A stretch of 64,000 nucleotides of DNA. Origin: Nitrospinaceae bacterium. GTDB lineage: Bacteria; Nitrospinota; Nitrospinia; Nitrospinales; Nitrospinaceae. Numbering within the stretch: the stretch's first letter is position 1; each line of letters begins with the position of its first letter. Positions 8,022 through 18,582 of the stretch are shown here, in pieces. Under the pieces are notes generated by a model. That model did no database searches, was not told where the DNA came from, and was given only the letters and a program-made list of their open reading frames with translations. The position numbers were made by a program, and so were the translations under genes. The DNA lies in assembly GCA_028278405.1 (NCBI GenBank), contig JANQEK010000037.1:62001-126000 (forward strand), in the 5' to 3' direction.

Positions 8022-9578
8022 CTATTCCCACTCGATGGTGCCGGGGGGTTTGGAGCTGATGTCGTAGACGACGCGGTTGACGCCTTTGACTTCGTTGATG
8101 ATGCGGTTGGAAATTCGACCCAGCAGGTCGTAAGGAAGGGGTACCCAATCGGCGGTCATGCCGTCGGTGCTCGTCACCGCGCGCAGAGCGACAACGTTTT
8201 CATAGGTGCGGGCATCGCCCATCACTCCCACCGTTTTGACCGGCAGGAGCACCGCAAAGGATTGCCAGATTTTCTTGTAAAGCCCCGCTGCCTTGATTTC
8301 CTCCAGAATGATCTTGTCCGCTTCCTGCACCATAGTGATCCGCTCCGGCGTCACCGCATCGATAATGCGGATGGCCAGTCCCGGTCCGGGAAAGGGCTGG
8401 CGCGAGATAATCTCGTCGGGCATTTCCATCTCGCGACCCAGGGCGCGCACTTCATCCTTGAACAACTCGCGGAGTGGTTCCACCAGCTCCATTTTCATAT
8501 CCTCCGGCAGGCCGCCGACGTTGTGGTGCGACTTGATCACCGCCGACGGACCCTTGAAAGAGACCGATTCGATCACGTCCGGGTACAGCGTACCCTGTGC
8601 AAGAAATTTGAAGTCGCCCGCCTTTTTGGCTTCCTCTTCGAACACGTGAATAAAGGTGTTACCGATGATCTTGCGTTTTTCTTCCGGGTCGGTCACGCCT
8701 TTCAATTTATCGAGAAATCGTTTCGACGCATCGACGACTTTTAAGTTCATGTGAAAGTGTTCGCGGAAAGTTTCCTCCACCTTGGTGCGTTCTCCGGTGC
8801 GTAACAGTCCGTTGTCGATAAAAATACAAATCAACCGGTTCTTGATCGCTTTGTGCAAGAGCACGGCGACGACCGAGGAATCGACCCCGCCGCTCAGCCC
8901 CAACAACACTTTGCCGTTGCCCACCTGCTTTTTTATGCTGTTGATCGCGTAATCGGCGAACGACTCCACTTTCCACAGGGGTTGGCATTTGCAGATGTTG
9001 AAAAGAAAGTTTCGGATGATTTTAATGCCTTCCTGGGAGTGAACCACTTCCGGATGAAATTGCAGGCCGTATATTTTGTCGATGGGATTTTCCATTGCCG
9101 CAACAGGAGAGTTGCTGGTGAAGGCGGTGGTCTGGAATCCATTCGGCATTTTAGAAATGCGGTCGCCGTGACTCATCCACACGACCGACTTGCTGTGGAC
9201 GTCTTTGAAGAGGTGGGAGAAGGTTTTGACCATCAACTCGGCCCGGCCGAATTCGCGCTCCTTGGCGGGATCGACTTCGCCCTCCAACAGACGGGTGATC
9301 AATTGCATACCGTAACAGATGCCGAGTACCGGAACGCCCATCTTGAACAGTTTGGGATCGACCAGCGGTGAATCCTTTTCCATGACGCTCGCCGGGCCTC
9401 CCGACAGGATGATGCCTTTCGGGTTGAACGCTTGAATGGCCGGGAAACCGATCGTGCAGGGGTGGATTTCGCAATACACCTCGCATTCACGCACTTTGCG
9501 CGCGATGTTCTGTGTGTACTGCGATCCGAAATCAAGGATCAGAACTTTTTGTTCGTGGATATCTTTGGTTTTACCCAT
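8022..9578 (-). CDS. guaA: GMP synthase (glutamine-hydrolysing)
   Basis: A 518-residue cytoplasmic enzyme that converts XMP, glutamine and ATP to GMP in the last step of guanine nucleotide synthesis. The N-terminal class I glutamine amidotransferase has the nucleophile in [10 protein letters not shown] and the His/Glu of the triad in [11 protein letters not shown]. The ATP pyrophosphatase domain has the PP-loop LSGGVDSSV, and the C-terminal dimerisation domain ends PPGTIEWE, which is the canonical end of GuaA. Length is normal for the family. It lies about 100 bases downstream of guaB on the same strand, so the two consecutive steps are probably encoded in one operon. Confidence 0.97.
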   Translation of the reverse strand: MGKTKDIHEQKVLILDFGSQYTQNIARKVRECEVYCEIHPCTIGFPAIQAFNPKGIILSGGPASVMEKDSPLVDPKLFKMGVPVLGICYGMQLITRLLEGEVDPAKEREFGRAELMVKTFSHLFKDVHSKSVVWMSHGDRISKMPNGFQTTAFTSNSPVAAMENPIDKIYGLQFHPEVVHSQEGIKIIRNFLFNICKCQPLWKVESFADYAINSIKKQVGNGKVLLGLSGGVDSSVVAVLLHKAIKNRLICIFIDNGLLRTGERTKVEETFREHFHMNLKVVDASKRFLDKLKGVTDPEEKRKIIGNTFIHVFEEEAKKAGDFKFLAQGTLYPDVIESVSFKGPSAVIKSHHNVGGLPEDMKMELVEPLRELFKDEVRALGREMEMPDEIISRQPFPGPGLAIRIIDAVTPERITMVQEADKIILEEIKAAGLYKKIWQSFAVLLPVKTVGVMGDARTYENVVALRAVTSTDGMTADWVPLPYDLLGRISNRIINEVKGVNRVVYDISSKPPGTIEWE

Positions 9579-9676
9579 CAGGGATTATTTTTCTTTTCAG
9601 TAAAATCCTTGCGTATGCCGCCACCCTTCGAAAATCGCGCCACAACGCTCCAGCGAAATGGCCCTGCGCCGAGCAG

Positions 9677-11140
9677 TTATTCGATATTGTAATTGGGGGC
9701 TTCCTTGGTCACGATCACATCATGCACATGGCTCTCACGTAAGCCGGATGGCGTAATTTTGATGAACGTAGACTCGGTGCGCAACGCCTGGATATCTTTG
9801 CATCCGCAATAACCCATACCGGCCCGCAGCCCCCCCAGCAACTGGTGAACGGTAAATTCAACCGATCCCCGGTAGGGGATGCGCGCTTCGACACCCTCGG
9901 GCACCAGTTTGCTCTCGTTGAGTCCTCGTTCCTGAAAGTACCGGTCGCTGCTGCCGTCGGACATGGCCCCGATCGATCCCATGCCGCGGTACTCTTTATA
10001 ACTTCGCCCCTGATACAGAATTTTTTCTCCCGGGCTTTCCTCGGTTCCGGCGAACAGGGATCCGATCATGACGCTCGACGCCCCGGCAGCGATCGCTTTG
10101 GTGATGTCTCCCGAATGACGAATACCCCCGTCGGAGATGATGGGTATGCCCTTGGCCTCCGCCACCTCGACACATTTTTTTACGGCGGTGATCTGCGGCA
10201 CACCGACACCTGTCACCACCCGTGTGGTACAGATCGACCCCGGTCCGATTCCTACCTTCACCGCATCTGCTCCGGCTTTGATGAGTGCGGCGGTGCCTTC
10301 GGCAGTCGCGACGTTGCCGCCAATGAGTTGTAACTTCGGGAACGCGGTTTTAATCGCTTTGATCGTTTTCAGGACCTTGTCCGAATGCCCGTGGGCGCTG
10401 TCGATCACCAGCACATCGAGGCCGACCTCCGCCATGTCTCCAATGTGTTCCATATAATCTTCCGAAGCGCCCAGTGCGGCGCCTACCAGGAGGCGGCCCT
10501 TGGTATCTTTCGCGGAGTGGGGGTACTCAGTCGATTTCAGGATGTCTTTCAGAGTGAGCAGGCCTTTCAGGTTGCCCCTGGCATCCACCACTGGTAGCTT
10601 TTCGATGCGGTGATCGTGCAGCAGTTTTTTGGATTTTTCCAGCGGGAGGCCTTCCTTGATGGTCACCAGTTTGTCCCTGGTCATTAGGGAAGACAGTTTC
10701 TTGCTCTTCTGGGTTTCGAAACGGATATCCCGGTTGGTGAGAATACCCACCAGTTTTTTGCCCTGGGTGATGGGAATACCGGTGATGCTGTATTTGTCCA
10801 TGACCTCGAGCGCTTCGCCCAGTGTCTGGTCCGGCTCCAGAGTGATGGGATCATCGATAACCAGACTGACCGCACGTTTGACGCGGTCGATCATCTTGCG
10901 TTGCTGGTTGGGTGCCAGGTTGCGGTGGATAATGCCGATGCCGCCTTCCTGTGCCAGAGCGATCGCCATGCCGGCTTCAGTGACCGTATCCATCGGCGCA
11001 CTCAACAGTGGACAGTTTAATTTGATTTTTTTCGTGAGACGGGTGCTCAGATCAACATCCGCAGGCAGTACTTTGGAGTAGGCCGGCAGGAGCAAGACAT
11101 CGTCGAATGTGAGGTAGGTTTCCGGTTCTTTTCTTGCCAT
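9677..11140 (-). CDS. guaB: IMP dehydrogenase
   Basis: A 487-residue enzyme that oxidises IMP to XMP with NAD+, the committed step to GMP. The TIM-barrel starts [12 protein letters not shown]; two CBS domains are inserted at about residues 95-210 (for example [20 protein letters not shown]); the catalytic cysteine is in [20 protein letters not shown]; the flap region [10 protein letters not shown] and the C-terminal [11 protein letters not shown] are present. It is first in a guaB-guaA unit on the minus strand. Confidence 0.97.
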   Translation of the reverse strand: MARKEPETYLTFDDVLLLPAYSKVLPADVDLSTRLTKKIKLNCPLLSAPMDTVTEAGMAIALAQEGGIGIIHRNLAPNQQRKMIDRVKRAVSLVIDDPITLEPDQTLGEALEVMDKYSITGIPITQGKKLVGILTNRDIRFETQKSKKLSSLMTRDKLVTIKEGLPLEKSKKLLHDHRIEKLPVVDARGNLKGLLTLKDILKSTEYPHSAKDTKGRLLVGAALGASEDYMEHIGDMAEVGLDVLVIDSAHGHSDKVLKTIKAIKTAFPKLQLIGGNVATAEGTAALIKAGADAVKVGIGPGSICTTRVVTGVGVPQITAVKKCVEVAEAKGIPIISDGGIRHSGDITKAIAAGASSVMIGSLFAGTEESPGEKILYQGRSYKEYRGMGSIGAMSDGSSDRYFQERGLNESKLVPEGVEARIPYRGSVEFTVHQLLGGLRAGMGYCGCKDIQALRTESTFIKITPSGLRESHVHDVIVTKEAPNYNIE

Positions 11141-11270
11141 CTGTGTGTGGGAAAAGGGGCGATTCCGCCGAAAACGGTCCGCCCCGGGTCACAAAAAGTA
11201 ATCCTATCATGCTTCCCTGCTTGTTTCATATTATTTTTTCCGGGTACCTCCGATATGTTAACCTGATTAC

Positions 11271-12719
11271 ATGATGAAACCCAAATCGCTATTTAGTTTT
11301 CTGGTCTTGGGAGTAGTTCTTTTGTGGGTCGGTGGGGCCTCTGCCGTGCCGGTCACCGATGGGGACGACTGGACCGGGACCTATTACAAAGGCAATAAAA
11401 TCGGCTTCAATAATGCCCGGGTCCAGGTGCGTCCGGATACCATCGATGTCCACACCAAAATGTACTTCCGGTTGCAGTCGGGCAAGGAAGACCAGTCGAC
11501 GATATTGACCCAGGACACCACCCTGACCCCGGATTTGCGCCTCAAAAGTTTCGTGATGTTGCAGGAAATCATGGGTAAACGGCAGGAGGTGGCCGGGAGG
11601 GTCGAAGGTACCAAACTGCATCTGGAAATCAGCGGCCGGGGGTTCCACAAAAAGCAGACCATCGATTTTCCCCAAGGGGTTCAGCCCTCCACCACCGTAT
11701 GGCTGAACATTATGAAGGACGGGTTCGAAGTAGGGAAAAAAGGCAAGTACAACATTTTCCTGGAATCGTTTCGAATGATGATTCCCATGACCTACGAAAT
11801 TTTGAGAAAAGAGATGATCCAATTTGAGGGTCGGAGTGTCAATACGTTTGTGGTGCAGCAGAAATTCGCGGGAATGACCTCTACGATTTGGACCAATGCC
11901 GAGGGGGATGTGCTTCGGGAGCTGTCGCTCAATGATTTTGAATCGATCCGGGAACCGAAAGAAAAGGCGATTCGCATGGACAACAAGCCCATGTCGGTCA
12001 GCAGTTTTATCACGCTTAGCCTGGTTAAAGTCGAGAAACCCATCACCGCGTCGGATGACAAAAGCAGGTTGAAACTGAAGCTTTCCAATGTCCACGGACC
12101 CGAATCCATCCCGCAGGATCACCGGCAAAAGGTTCTCAAGATCGCCAAAAACGGTGAGGAATCCTACACCACCACCCTGTTGATTCAGCGGGAGCCGAAA
12201 GCGCCGGCCAAACGGGTGTCTTTACCGGTTCCCACGAGCCGCTACAAGGACTTCTTGAAGGATGCCCCCGAAATCCAGGTCCAGCATCCTTTGATTCGCA
12301 CCCTGGCGAGTGATTTGGTTGAAGGGGAAAAAGATGCCTGGCAAGCCGCCAAGCTGATCAGTACCTGGGTTTTCGACAATCTGGATAAAGTGCTGGTGGA
12401 TTCCTTTACCGCGCTGGATGCCCTGCAGGACCGGCGCGGCGAATGCCAGTCCCACACCAACCTGTTCACTGCGCTGGCCCGTGCGGCGGGCATCCCCACC
12501 CGGGTCGTCAATGGCCTGGTGTACTCGGACGAGTTCGAAGGATTCCTCTACCATGCCTGGCCGGAAGTCTGGGTCGGGGAATGGCGGGCGCTGGATCCCA
12601 CTCTGGGCCAGCATCAGGTGGACGCCACCCACATCAAGCTCTCCGAGGGCAATTACGCCGGAGCGCTGAAATTGATGGAATTCATCGGCCAGGTCAATAT
12701 CGAGCTGTTAGAGCAGTAG
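11271..12719 (+). CDS. Secreted transglutaminase-like (papain-fold) protein
   Basis: A 482-residue protein with a signal peptide (MMKPKSLFSFLVLGVVLLWV then GGASAVP) and a long beta-rich N-terminal region. The C-terminal domain is transglutaminase-like: DRRGECQSHTNLFTALARA with candidate C392, FLYHAWPEVWV with H428, and WRALDPTLGQ with D442, in the family order and spacing of the Cys-His-Asp triad. Bacterial members usually act as cysteine proteases or amidases rather than cross-linkers. The start may be either of the two adjacent ATGs. It is a single-gene unit divergent from guaB, 130 bases away. Substrate unknown. Confidence 0.85.
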   Translation: MMKPKSLFSFLVLGVVLLWVGGASAVPVTDGDDWTGTYYKGNKIGFNNARVQVRPDTIDVHTKMYFRLQSGKEDQSTILTQDTTLTPDLRLKSFVMLQEIMGKRQEVAGRVEGTKLHLEISGRGFHKKQTIDFPQGVQPSTTVWLNIMKDGFEVGKKGKYNIFLESFRMMIPMTYEILRKEMIQFEGRSVNTFVVQQKFAGMTSTIWTNAEGDVLRELSLNDFESIREPKEKAIRMDNKPMSVSSFITLSLVKVEKPITASDDKSRLKLKLSNVHGPESIPQDHRQKVLKIAKNGEESYTTTLLIQREPKAPAKRVSLPVPTSRYKDFLKDAPEIQVQHPLIRTLASDLVEGEKDAWQAAKLISTWVFDNLDKVLVDSFTALDALQDRRGECQSHTNLFTALARAAGIPTRVVNGLVYSDEFEGFLYHAWPEVWVGEWRALDPTLGQHQVDATHIKLSEGNYAGALKLMEFIGQVNIELLEQ

Positions 12720-13086
12720 TCGTTTTTACTTTCCATCCCTCGTATTTTTTCACGATTGCAACCCCCTCTAAACTGTTGGAAATGAACCATTTGTTTTGTA
12801 GCCCATTTTATCCACAGGCTTCCAAGGCTTATTTTAGCGGTTTTAAAACAGGTATAGGCCGTTCATCCCAATTTTATGGGAGAAGGGGTAAGGGGTACGC
12901 TTTTTAACCTTTATTGACGCGCTGAAAGCGCCCGACACCCTAAAAAATCCTTATTATCCGTGTGAATTACGCTTAACCCAAAGCCGGCTCGATTTATCCT
13001 ATCTATCAGATTTAAAAGGAGTTGTTTCGTAACCCCTTATATAAAAACGGCTTGAAAAATCAAAAAATTATTTATAGACAAACCGG
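12720..13086. other. Intergenic region with no recognised gene
   Basis: About 370 bases follow the transglutaminase-like gene. I see only short inverted repeats, such as GCGCTGAAAGCGC near 12919, and no good reading frame, RNA gene or riboswitch consensus. In particular I could not find the conserved B12-riboswitch box, although the downstream enzyme uses cobalamin. Confidence 0.5.
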
Positions 13087-13140
13087 TTGACAACCCTACA
13101 TATGGTGCTATTGTGGGCTACCAACTACTAGATGTAGTGA
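13087..13140 (+). promoter_or_regulatory. nrdJ promoter with two NrdR-box-like operators
   Basis: TTGACA at 13087-13092 and TATTGT at 13109-13114 form a sigma70-like promoter with a 16-base spacer. The whole spacer, ACCCTACATATGGTGC (13093-13108), matches the NrdR box pattern ACACWATATATWGTGT at most positions. A second candidate box CTACTAGATGTAGTGA lies at 13125-13140. Box starts are 32 bases apart, the three-turn spacing known for tandem NrdR boxes. The ATP/dATP-sensing repressor NrdR would therefore block RNA polymerase directly. The match is by eye and nrdR itself is not in the window. Confidence 0.75.
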
Positions 13141-13290
13141 TTGGTAAATTAATAATTTGGCACCTAAATTACTTATTTAGAGTAGTTTAAATTTCGGCGA
13201 ATTAAGGTTCGTTTTGCTAAAAAAATAAATGTTTCTCGATTCATACATGTTCGAGGAGTTGGTTTTTAATTAAAGTTTTTGGAGAGTTTT

Positions 13291-16200
13291 ATGCACATTC
13301 ACCGCACATTCACTCAGGGTTTAGACGACGCGTACAGCGGCCTCGCTTTTGTAGAACGGACTTCGAAAATCATCAATGCAGACGGTTCGGTGGTTTCCGA
13401 AATCGATCATGTGGGAGTGCCCAGTACGTGGTCGCAGGTGGCGGTGGACATCATGGCTCAAAAATATTTCCGCAAGGCCGGAGTACCGGCTCGTACTAGA
13501 AAACGCTATGAAGCCGGCGTTCCTGAATGGTTGTGTCCTTCCGAAGCGGATACCGAAGCGTTGTCCCAATTACCGGAAGAGGAACGGTATGGGCGGGAAA
13601 CCGATTCGCGTCAAGTGTTCCGTCGGTTGGCCGGGTGCTGGACCTATTGGGGGTGGAGAAGTGGATGCTTCAGCAGTGAGGATTCCGCCCGCGCTTATTA
13701 TGACAGTATGCGCTACATGCTGGCCCGTCAGTATGCCGCGCCGAATTCTCCGCAATGGTTCAACACGGGGTTGAACTGGGCCTACGGAATCGAAGGGCCC
13801 GCGCAGGGTCATTACTTTACCAATCCGGAAACCGGTCTCCCCGAAAAATCGAAAACCGCCTACGAGCGGCCCCAACCGCATGCCTGCTTTATTCTTTCCG
13901 TTAATGACGACCTGGTGAACCAGGGCGGGATCATGGACCTGTGGCAACAGGAAGCGCGTCTGTTCAAATACGGATCCGGTACCGGCACCAACTTTTCAAA
14001 ACTACGCGGAGCGGGGGAATCCCTTTCCGGCGGCGGCGAGTCGTCCGGACTCATGAGTTTTCTGAAGATTGGTGACCGCGCGGCAGGCGCCATCAAATCC
14101 GGCGGCACCACGCGCCGTGCTGCCAAGATGGTGACCCTCGATATCGATCACCCCGACATCGAGGAATTCATCGAATGGAAAGTGAAAGAAGAGCGGAAAG
14201 TGGCCGCGCTGGCGGTGGGAAGCAAACTGTGCCGCAAGCACCTCAAGAACGTGTTGCATGCTTGCTGGGACTGGGGCGACGAAGAGAACCGGTTCAACAT
14301 CCAATCCAATAAAAAACTGCGCAAGGCCGTACGGGAAGCGGTGCGCGATTTCATTCCGGAGAATTACCTGTACCGCATCATCCAACTGGGAACCCAGGGT
14401 GTTCGTGAGATTGAATTCGAGGAATACGATACCAACTGGACTTCCGAAGCGTACCAGACCGTATCGGGCCAGAACTCCAACAACTCGGTGCGCCTGACCA
14501 ACGATTTTCTGGAAGCCGTGGAAAACGACGGAGACTGGGACCTGACTTCCCGGATCAGCGGCGAGACGTTGAAAACCGTAAAAGCACGCGATTTGTGGGA
14601 GAAGATCAACGAATCGTCCTGGGCTTCTGCTGACCCCGGTGTGCAATTCGACACCACGGTCAACGAATGGCATACCTGTCCGGAAGGCGGCCGCATCAAC
14701 GCGTCCAATCCCTGCTCCGAGTACATGTTTCTGGATGACACCGCGTGCAACCTGGCTTCGATCAATCTGATTCAGTTTTATAACGAAGAGAGCGGACAGT
14801 TCGACGTGCACCGGTTCACGGAAGCTTGCCGCTTGTGGACGCTGACCCTCGAAATTTCCGTGACCATGGCGCAATTTCCCAACAAGGCGATTGCGCAGAA
14901 AAGTTATGAGTACCGCACCCTGGGTCTGGGTTACGCCAACCTCGGAACCTTGTTGATGGTGCAGGGAATCGCTTACGATTCGAAAGAAGCGCTGGCCATC
15001 ACCGGTGCGATCACCGCGTTGATGACTGGTACCTCGTATGCAATGTCTGCCGAAATGGCAGCCGAGTTGGGACCGTTCTCGCAGTACGAGGCCAACCAGA
15101 AGCATATGCTACAGGTGATCCGCAATCACCGCCGCGCCGCGTATAACTGCGATTCTTACGAATACGAAGGGCTCACCATCTTCCCGCAGGGAATCAACGC
15201 CGCTTATTGTCCCGAATATCTCCGGACGGCAGCGGTGGAAGCGTGGGACCGCGCTCTTGAATTGGGCGTGCGTCACGGCTACCGCAACGCGCAAACCACA
15301 TGCATCGCGCCCACCGGTACCATCGGCCTGCTCATGGATTGCGACACTACCGGCATTGAGCCTGATTTCTCATTGGTCAAATATAAAAAACTGGCGGGAG
15401 GCGGTTACTTCAAGATCATCAATCAGTCAGTGCCCCTTGCGTTAAAGAAATTGGGATACGCGGAGCAGGAGATCAATGACATTGTCAGCTACTGCGCGGG
15501 GTCGGGTTCGCTGGCGACTTCTCCCGTCATCAATCACGAGTCGTTGAAGTCCAAAGGTTTTACCGATGAAATTCTAAACCAGGTGGAAAAAGAACTGCCC
15601 AAGGCTTTTGATATTACATTCGCTTTCAACAAGCATGTTCTGGGCGAGACTTTCTGCAAGGAAACGCTCGGTATCGAAGAAGCGTTGTTGGATGATTTCA
15701 GTTTCAACCTGCTCAAGCACCTGGGATTTTCAGATGATGACATCTCTAAGGCCAACGATGCGGTATGTGGCACCATGACCATTGAAGGAGCGCCGCACTT
15801 GGATGAAAGACATTATCCGGTCTTCGACTGCGCTAATAAATGCGGTAAGTACGGCAAGCGCTTTATCCGACACGAAGCGCATATACACAAAATGGCTGCC
15901 GCCCAGCCGTTTATTTCCGGTGCTATCTCCAAAACCATTAACATGCCGAACAGTTCTTCGGTGAAAGAGGTGGAAGCCGCACACATGCAGTCGTGGAAAT
16001 TGATGCTTAAAGGAACCGCGGTGTATCGCGATGGATCCAAGCTCAGCCAACCGCTCAACAGTGTGGCGGCAGAAGACTTCAAGTTGTCCGATGTGGAAGA
16101 GGAGCAGGAGCAAACGCCTCTCAAGGTGGCGGAAGAAATGGTGCAGCTGGTCAAAAAACGCCATACTTTGCCCCACCGCCGGAAAGGTTACACGCAAAAA

Positions 16201-16926
16201 GCCGTGGTCGGCGGGCACAAGGTGTATCTGCGTACCGGTGAATACAACGACGGTACGTTGGGTGAAATCTTTATCGATATGCACAAGGAAGGCGCCGCCT
16301 ATAGAAGTTTGATGAACTGTTTTGCCATTTCCATTTCCCTGGGTCTACAACATGGAGTGCCTCTCGAAGAATTCGTGGATGCATTTGTTTTTACCCGGTT
16401 CGAACCCAATGGCATTGTTACCGGCAATGACCGGATTTCCATGTCGACTTCCACGATTGATTATATTTTTCGGGAGCTTGCCATCAATTACCTGGGCCGG
16501 AACGATCTGGCCCAGGTAACTCCTGAAGACTTGCGTTCGGATGCGCTTCAGAAAAACGCAGAGATGTCTTCGGAAGATCAAGAAGAATCCGAAGAAGGAA
16601 TCGAAGGTGAGATTACCGAGCTGGATTTGGGTGTCGATGAAGATATTTCGCCGACGGATACATCCATCGATGCATCGGAACCGCCTTCGGTGGGTGGCAA
16701 CGGTAACGGTCATGGAGGTTCCAACGGTGGATCTAACGGGGGCGCGGTTGTTCAAACGGTGGGAACAGTGGTTCTCACCAATGGCGGCACCAAAAACGGC
16801 TCTGCGCTTGCCAAGTTGAAAGGTTACGAAGGTGACCCGTGCGGTGAGTGCGGTCAGCTTACTCTTGTCCGGAACGGCACTTGCCTGAAATGCTTATCCT
16901 GCGGTGCAACATCCGGGTGTTCATGA
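13291..16926 (+). CDS. nrdJ: Adenosylcobalamin-dependent (class II) ribonucleotide reductase
   Basis: A 1211-residue enzyme that reduces ribonucleotides to deoxyribonucleotides using a cobalamin-generated thiyl radical. Seen are the N-terminal [20 protein letters not shown], the [17 protein letters not shown] substrate region, [10 protein letters not shown] with the radical-site cysteine C475, the [20 protein letters not shown] loop near 672, and a C-terminal redox Cys tail (CGECGQ...CLKCLSCG...CS). A Gly/Asn-rich linker precedes the tail. The ATG at 13291 is chosen because GGAG lies at 13281-13284; an in-frame TTG at 13279 would contain that site. It needs no oxygen and so fits low-oxygen growth. 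The NrdR boxes upstream suggest deoxynucleotide feedback control. Confidence 0.96.
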   Translation: MHIHRTFTQGLDDAYSGLAFVERTSKIINADGSVVSEIDHVGVPSTWSQVAVDIMAQKYFRKAGVPARTRKRYEAGVPEWLCPSEADTEALSQLPEEERYGRETDSRQVFRRLAGCWTYWGWRSGCFSSEDSARAYYDSMRYMLARQYAAPNSPQWFNTGLNWAYGIEGPAQGHYFTNPETGLPEKSKTAYERPQPHACFILSVNDDLVNQGGIMDLWQQEARLFKYGSGTGTNFSKLRGAGESLSGGGESSGLMSFLKIGDRAAGAIKSGGTTRRAAKMVTLDIDHPDIEEFIEWKVKEERKVAALAVGSKLCRKHLKNVLHACWDWGDEENRFNIQSNKKLRKAVREAVRDFIPENYLYRIIQLGTQGVREIEFEEYDTNWTSEAYQTVSGQNSNNSVRLTNDFLEAVENDGDWDLTSRISGETLKTVKARDLWEKINESSWASADPGVQFDTTVNEWHTCPEGGRINASNPCSEYMFLDDTACNLASINLIQFYNEESGQFDVHRFTEACRLWTLTLEISVTMAQFPNKAIAQKSYEYRTLGLGYANLGTLLMVQGIAYDSKEALAITGAITALMTGTSYAMSAEMAAELGPFSQYEANQKHMLQVIRNHRRAAYNCDSYEYEGLTIFPQGINAAYCPEYLRTAAVEAWDRALELGVRHGYRNAQTTCIAPTGTIGLLMDCDTTGIEPDFSLVKYKKLAGGGYFKIINQSVPLALKKLGYAEQEINDIVSYCAGSGSLATSPVINHESLKSKGFTDEILNQVEKELPKAFDITFAFNKHVLGETFCKETLGIEEALLDDFSFNLLKHLGFSDDDISKANDAVCGTMTIEGAPHLDERHYPVFDCANKCGKYGKRFIRHEAHIHKMAAAQPFISGAISKTINMPNSSSVKEVEAAHMQSWKLMLKGTAVYRDGSKLSQPLNSVAAEDFKLSDVEEEQEQTPLKVAEEMVQLVKKRHTLPHRRKGYTQKAVVGGHKVYLRTGEYNDGTLGEIFIDMHKEGAAYRSLMNCFAISISLGLQHGVPLEEFVDAFVFTRFEPNGIVTGNDRISMSTSTIDYIFRELAINYLGRNDLAQVTPEDLRSDALQKNAEMSSEDQEESEEGIEGEITELDLGVDEDISPTDTSIDASEPPSVGGNGNGHGGSNGGSNGGAVVQTVGTVVLTNGGTKNGSALAKLKGYEGDPCGECGQLTLVRNGTCLKCLSCGATSGCS

Positions 16927-16964
16927 ATTAACCCTCCGAATCGTCCGGAGCGCCGCAGCTTAAG

Positions 16965-17009
16965 GGCCAGATCCTTATTTACCCTGCCAAAGTAAGGATC
17001 TGGCCTTTT
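16965..17009 (+). terminator. Rho-independent terminator of nrdJ
   Basis: A perfect 13-base-pair stem (GGCCAGATCCTTA and its complement) encloses a loop of about 15 bases and is followed by TTTTC. It lies about 40 bases after the nrdJ stop codon. Confidence 0.85.
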
Positions 17010-17019
17010 CTTATCTGAG

Positions 17020-17047
17020 ACCCGTTTCAATTCTGAAACGGGTTTTC
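17020..17047. terminator. Hairpin at the convergent gene end
   Basis: A second inverted repeat, ACCCGTTTCA and TGAAACGGGT with a four-base loop, is followed by TTTT on the plus strand. Its left arm contains the last codons of the convergent minus-strand lipoprotein gene. It may back up the nrdJ terminator. Confidence 0.5.
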
Positions 17048-18004
17048 TGTTTGGGGATCGTTTTCAGGATTGGGCGATTTGGCGCAGCGGAAACCGAAGG
17101 TCGGATTGTTCATGCTGGGATCGACCAGATTGCGGTAGGAAATAGCAGTCATTCCCGATGGACTTGTCCAGCCGCCGCCTTTGGCCAGATGCAGGGAGTT
17201 GTTTTGGAGTCCCGGCGGGGACTCTGCAAGCGACGACAGCACCACCGGTGTACTCACCCATTCCCACATATTACCCACCATATCCAGTGCACCGAACGGA
17301 CTGGCTCCTTTAGGAAATGAGCCGGGCGGTGCGGCACCCACAAACCCGTCCTGGTCTCCATGAATGTTTCCAAAACCCTCCAGCCATTCCTCGCCCCAGG
17401 GAAACGCGTTTTTTGAGTCTCCGCGGGCGGCCGCTTCCCATTCATTTTCCGTGGGTAGACGTTTTCCCGCCCATTGACAATACTGCTGGGCGTCGAACCA
17501 GTTGATCGCCATGGCCGGGCATTGCGGGCACTCCTCACCGTTTGTGTAGAGTGTTTCATCATAGTCGGGTTTGAACTGTTTGTATTGCGCTACCGTGATT
17601 TCCGTCTGATCGATCAAAAACTCCGGCAGGGTTTTGTGATCGAGCCGCTGGTTTTGTCCCACTTGAAACGGAGAAACATTTTCTGAAGGAACCCAGTAAG
17701 ATCCGGACGTAATTCGGACCATGACCGATTGATCCTTGTGATGAATCACCGACGGCAAATGAAACTTTCGTGGGATTTTAGAAGCAGGCCTGATCGTCGG
17801 CCGGGTATATTGAACAGATTCCTTTGGTTTGGCCGGCTGAACTGAAGGAGCGGAAGGGGGGATAGTTTTGCTGGATTGGTGTTTGACTTCAGGGAACAGG
17901 GTTCCCCGCTTGACTCTTTTGGGAGTGTGTATCGGTTCGTCAGGAGGAGTCGCGCAACCAAAAACAAAACCAACCATCAACAACAGAATACCTGCAAACT
18001 TCAC
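17027..18004 (-). CDS. SUMF1-fold lipoprotein, probably non-catalytic
   Basis: A 325-residue lipoprotein: the signal MKFAGILLLMVGFVFGC ends in a lipobox-like VFGC. A Pro/Lys-rich linker of about 70 residues leads to an FGE-sulfatase (SUMF1) domain: VRITSGSYWVPSEN, GKRLPTENEWEAAARGD, FPWGEEW, GALDMVGNMWEWVST, and LAKGGGWTSPSG...FGFRC. As in the protein at 6484-7140, the reactive cysteines of true formylglycine-generating enzymes are missing. The start codon overlaps the stop of the upstream TPR lipoprotein gene by four bases (ATGA), so the two are coupled. A periplasmic scaffold or ligand-binding role is likely. Confidence 0.85.
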   Translation of the reverse strand: MKFAGILLLMVGFVFGCATPPDEPIHTPKRVKRGTLFPEVKHQSSKTIPPSAPSVQPAKPKESVQYTRPTIRPASKIPRKFHLPSVIHHKDQSVMVRITSGSYWVPSENVSPFQVGQNQRLDHKTLPEFLIDQTEITVAQYKQFKPDYDETLYTNGEECPQCPAMAINWFDAQQYCQWAGKRLPTENEWEAAARGDSKNAFPWGEEWLEGFGNIHGDQDGFVGAAPPGSFPKGASPFGALDMVGNMWEWVSTPVVLSSLAESPPGLQNNSLHLAKGGGWTSPSGMTAISYRNLVDPSMNNPTFGFRCAKSPNPENDPQTENPFQN

Positions 18005-18423
18005 CGCGTTGCCGCCTCCTCTTTCATGTATTGATCCATCTTTTTTTTCAAACGACGATAGATGGCATATTCCCTGTCCGCTTTTTTGGTTTGACCCATC
18101 TGCTCGTAGGTGTAACCCAGGCTGTAATGGGCATCGACAAAGGTCGGGTCGATACGCAGCGCGGTCAGGAAATCCTTTTCAGCCAACTCATATTTCTTCT
18201 GATAATTGTGTATCCCCCCCAAGCCATAATATCCATTTGGATTTTTAGGATTCTTGTCGATGGCATTTTGAAACGCACGTTCTGCGCTTTCATAATCCTG
18301 CGATTCGACGTAAGACAATCCTTCCCTGTAATATTCGTCACTGTTTTTGTCCGAGCATTGCGGTAAAATCAAAACCAGCACGCTTAGCAGGCACAAGGTG
18401 AAAAAAGTTCGGATGGAGGGCAC
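18001..18423 (-). CDS. TPR lipoprotein
   Basis: A 140-residue lipoprotein with a hydrophobic signal ending in LILPQC and three tetratricopeptide repeats (for example YYREGLSYVESQDYESAERA and DAHYSLGYTYEQMGQTKKAD). The C-terminus is Lys/Arg/Glu-rich. Its stop overlaps the start of the SUMF1-fold lipoprotein gene by four bases, so the pair probably forms an envelope complex. Confidence 0.85.
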   Translation of the reverse strand: MPSIRTFFTLCLLSVLVLILPQCSDKNSDEYYREGLSYVESQDYESAERAFQNAIDKNPKNPNGYYGLGGIHNYQKKYELAEKDFLTALRIDPTFVDAHYSLGYTYEQMGQTKKADREYAIYRRLKKKMDQYMKEEAATR

Positions 18424-18582
18424 GAGAGGCCTCTTTTATAGGTTTGGCAGAAAGTGCGCCGGGTCACCGTTCGTTCAGATCGACAGTGATATCTGTTAAA
18501 AATGATAACACCATTAAAGGGCTTCCGCCATAACAACACCTCCCGTATGTTCAAACCGATTGGATAAGGGTGCGTTGCGCTC

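Noticed and set aside
12720-13280. Cobalamin riboswitch before nrdJ
   Set aside because: I looked for the conserved B12 box and supporting helices and did not see them; the promoter with NrdR-like boxes explains this region better.
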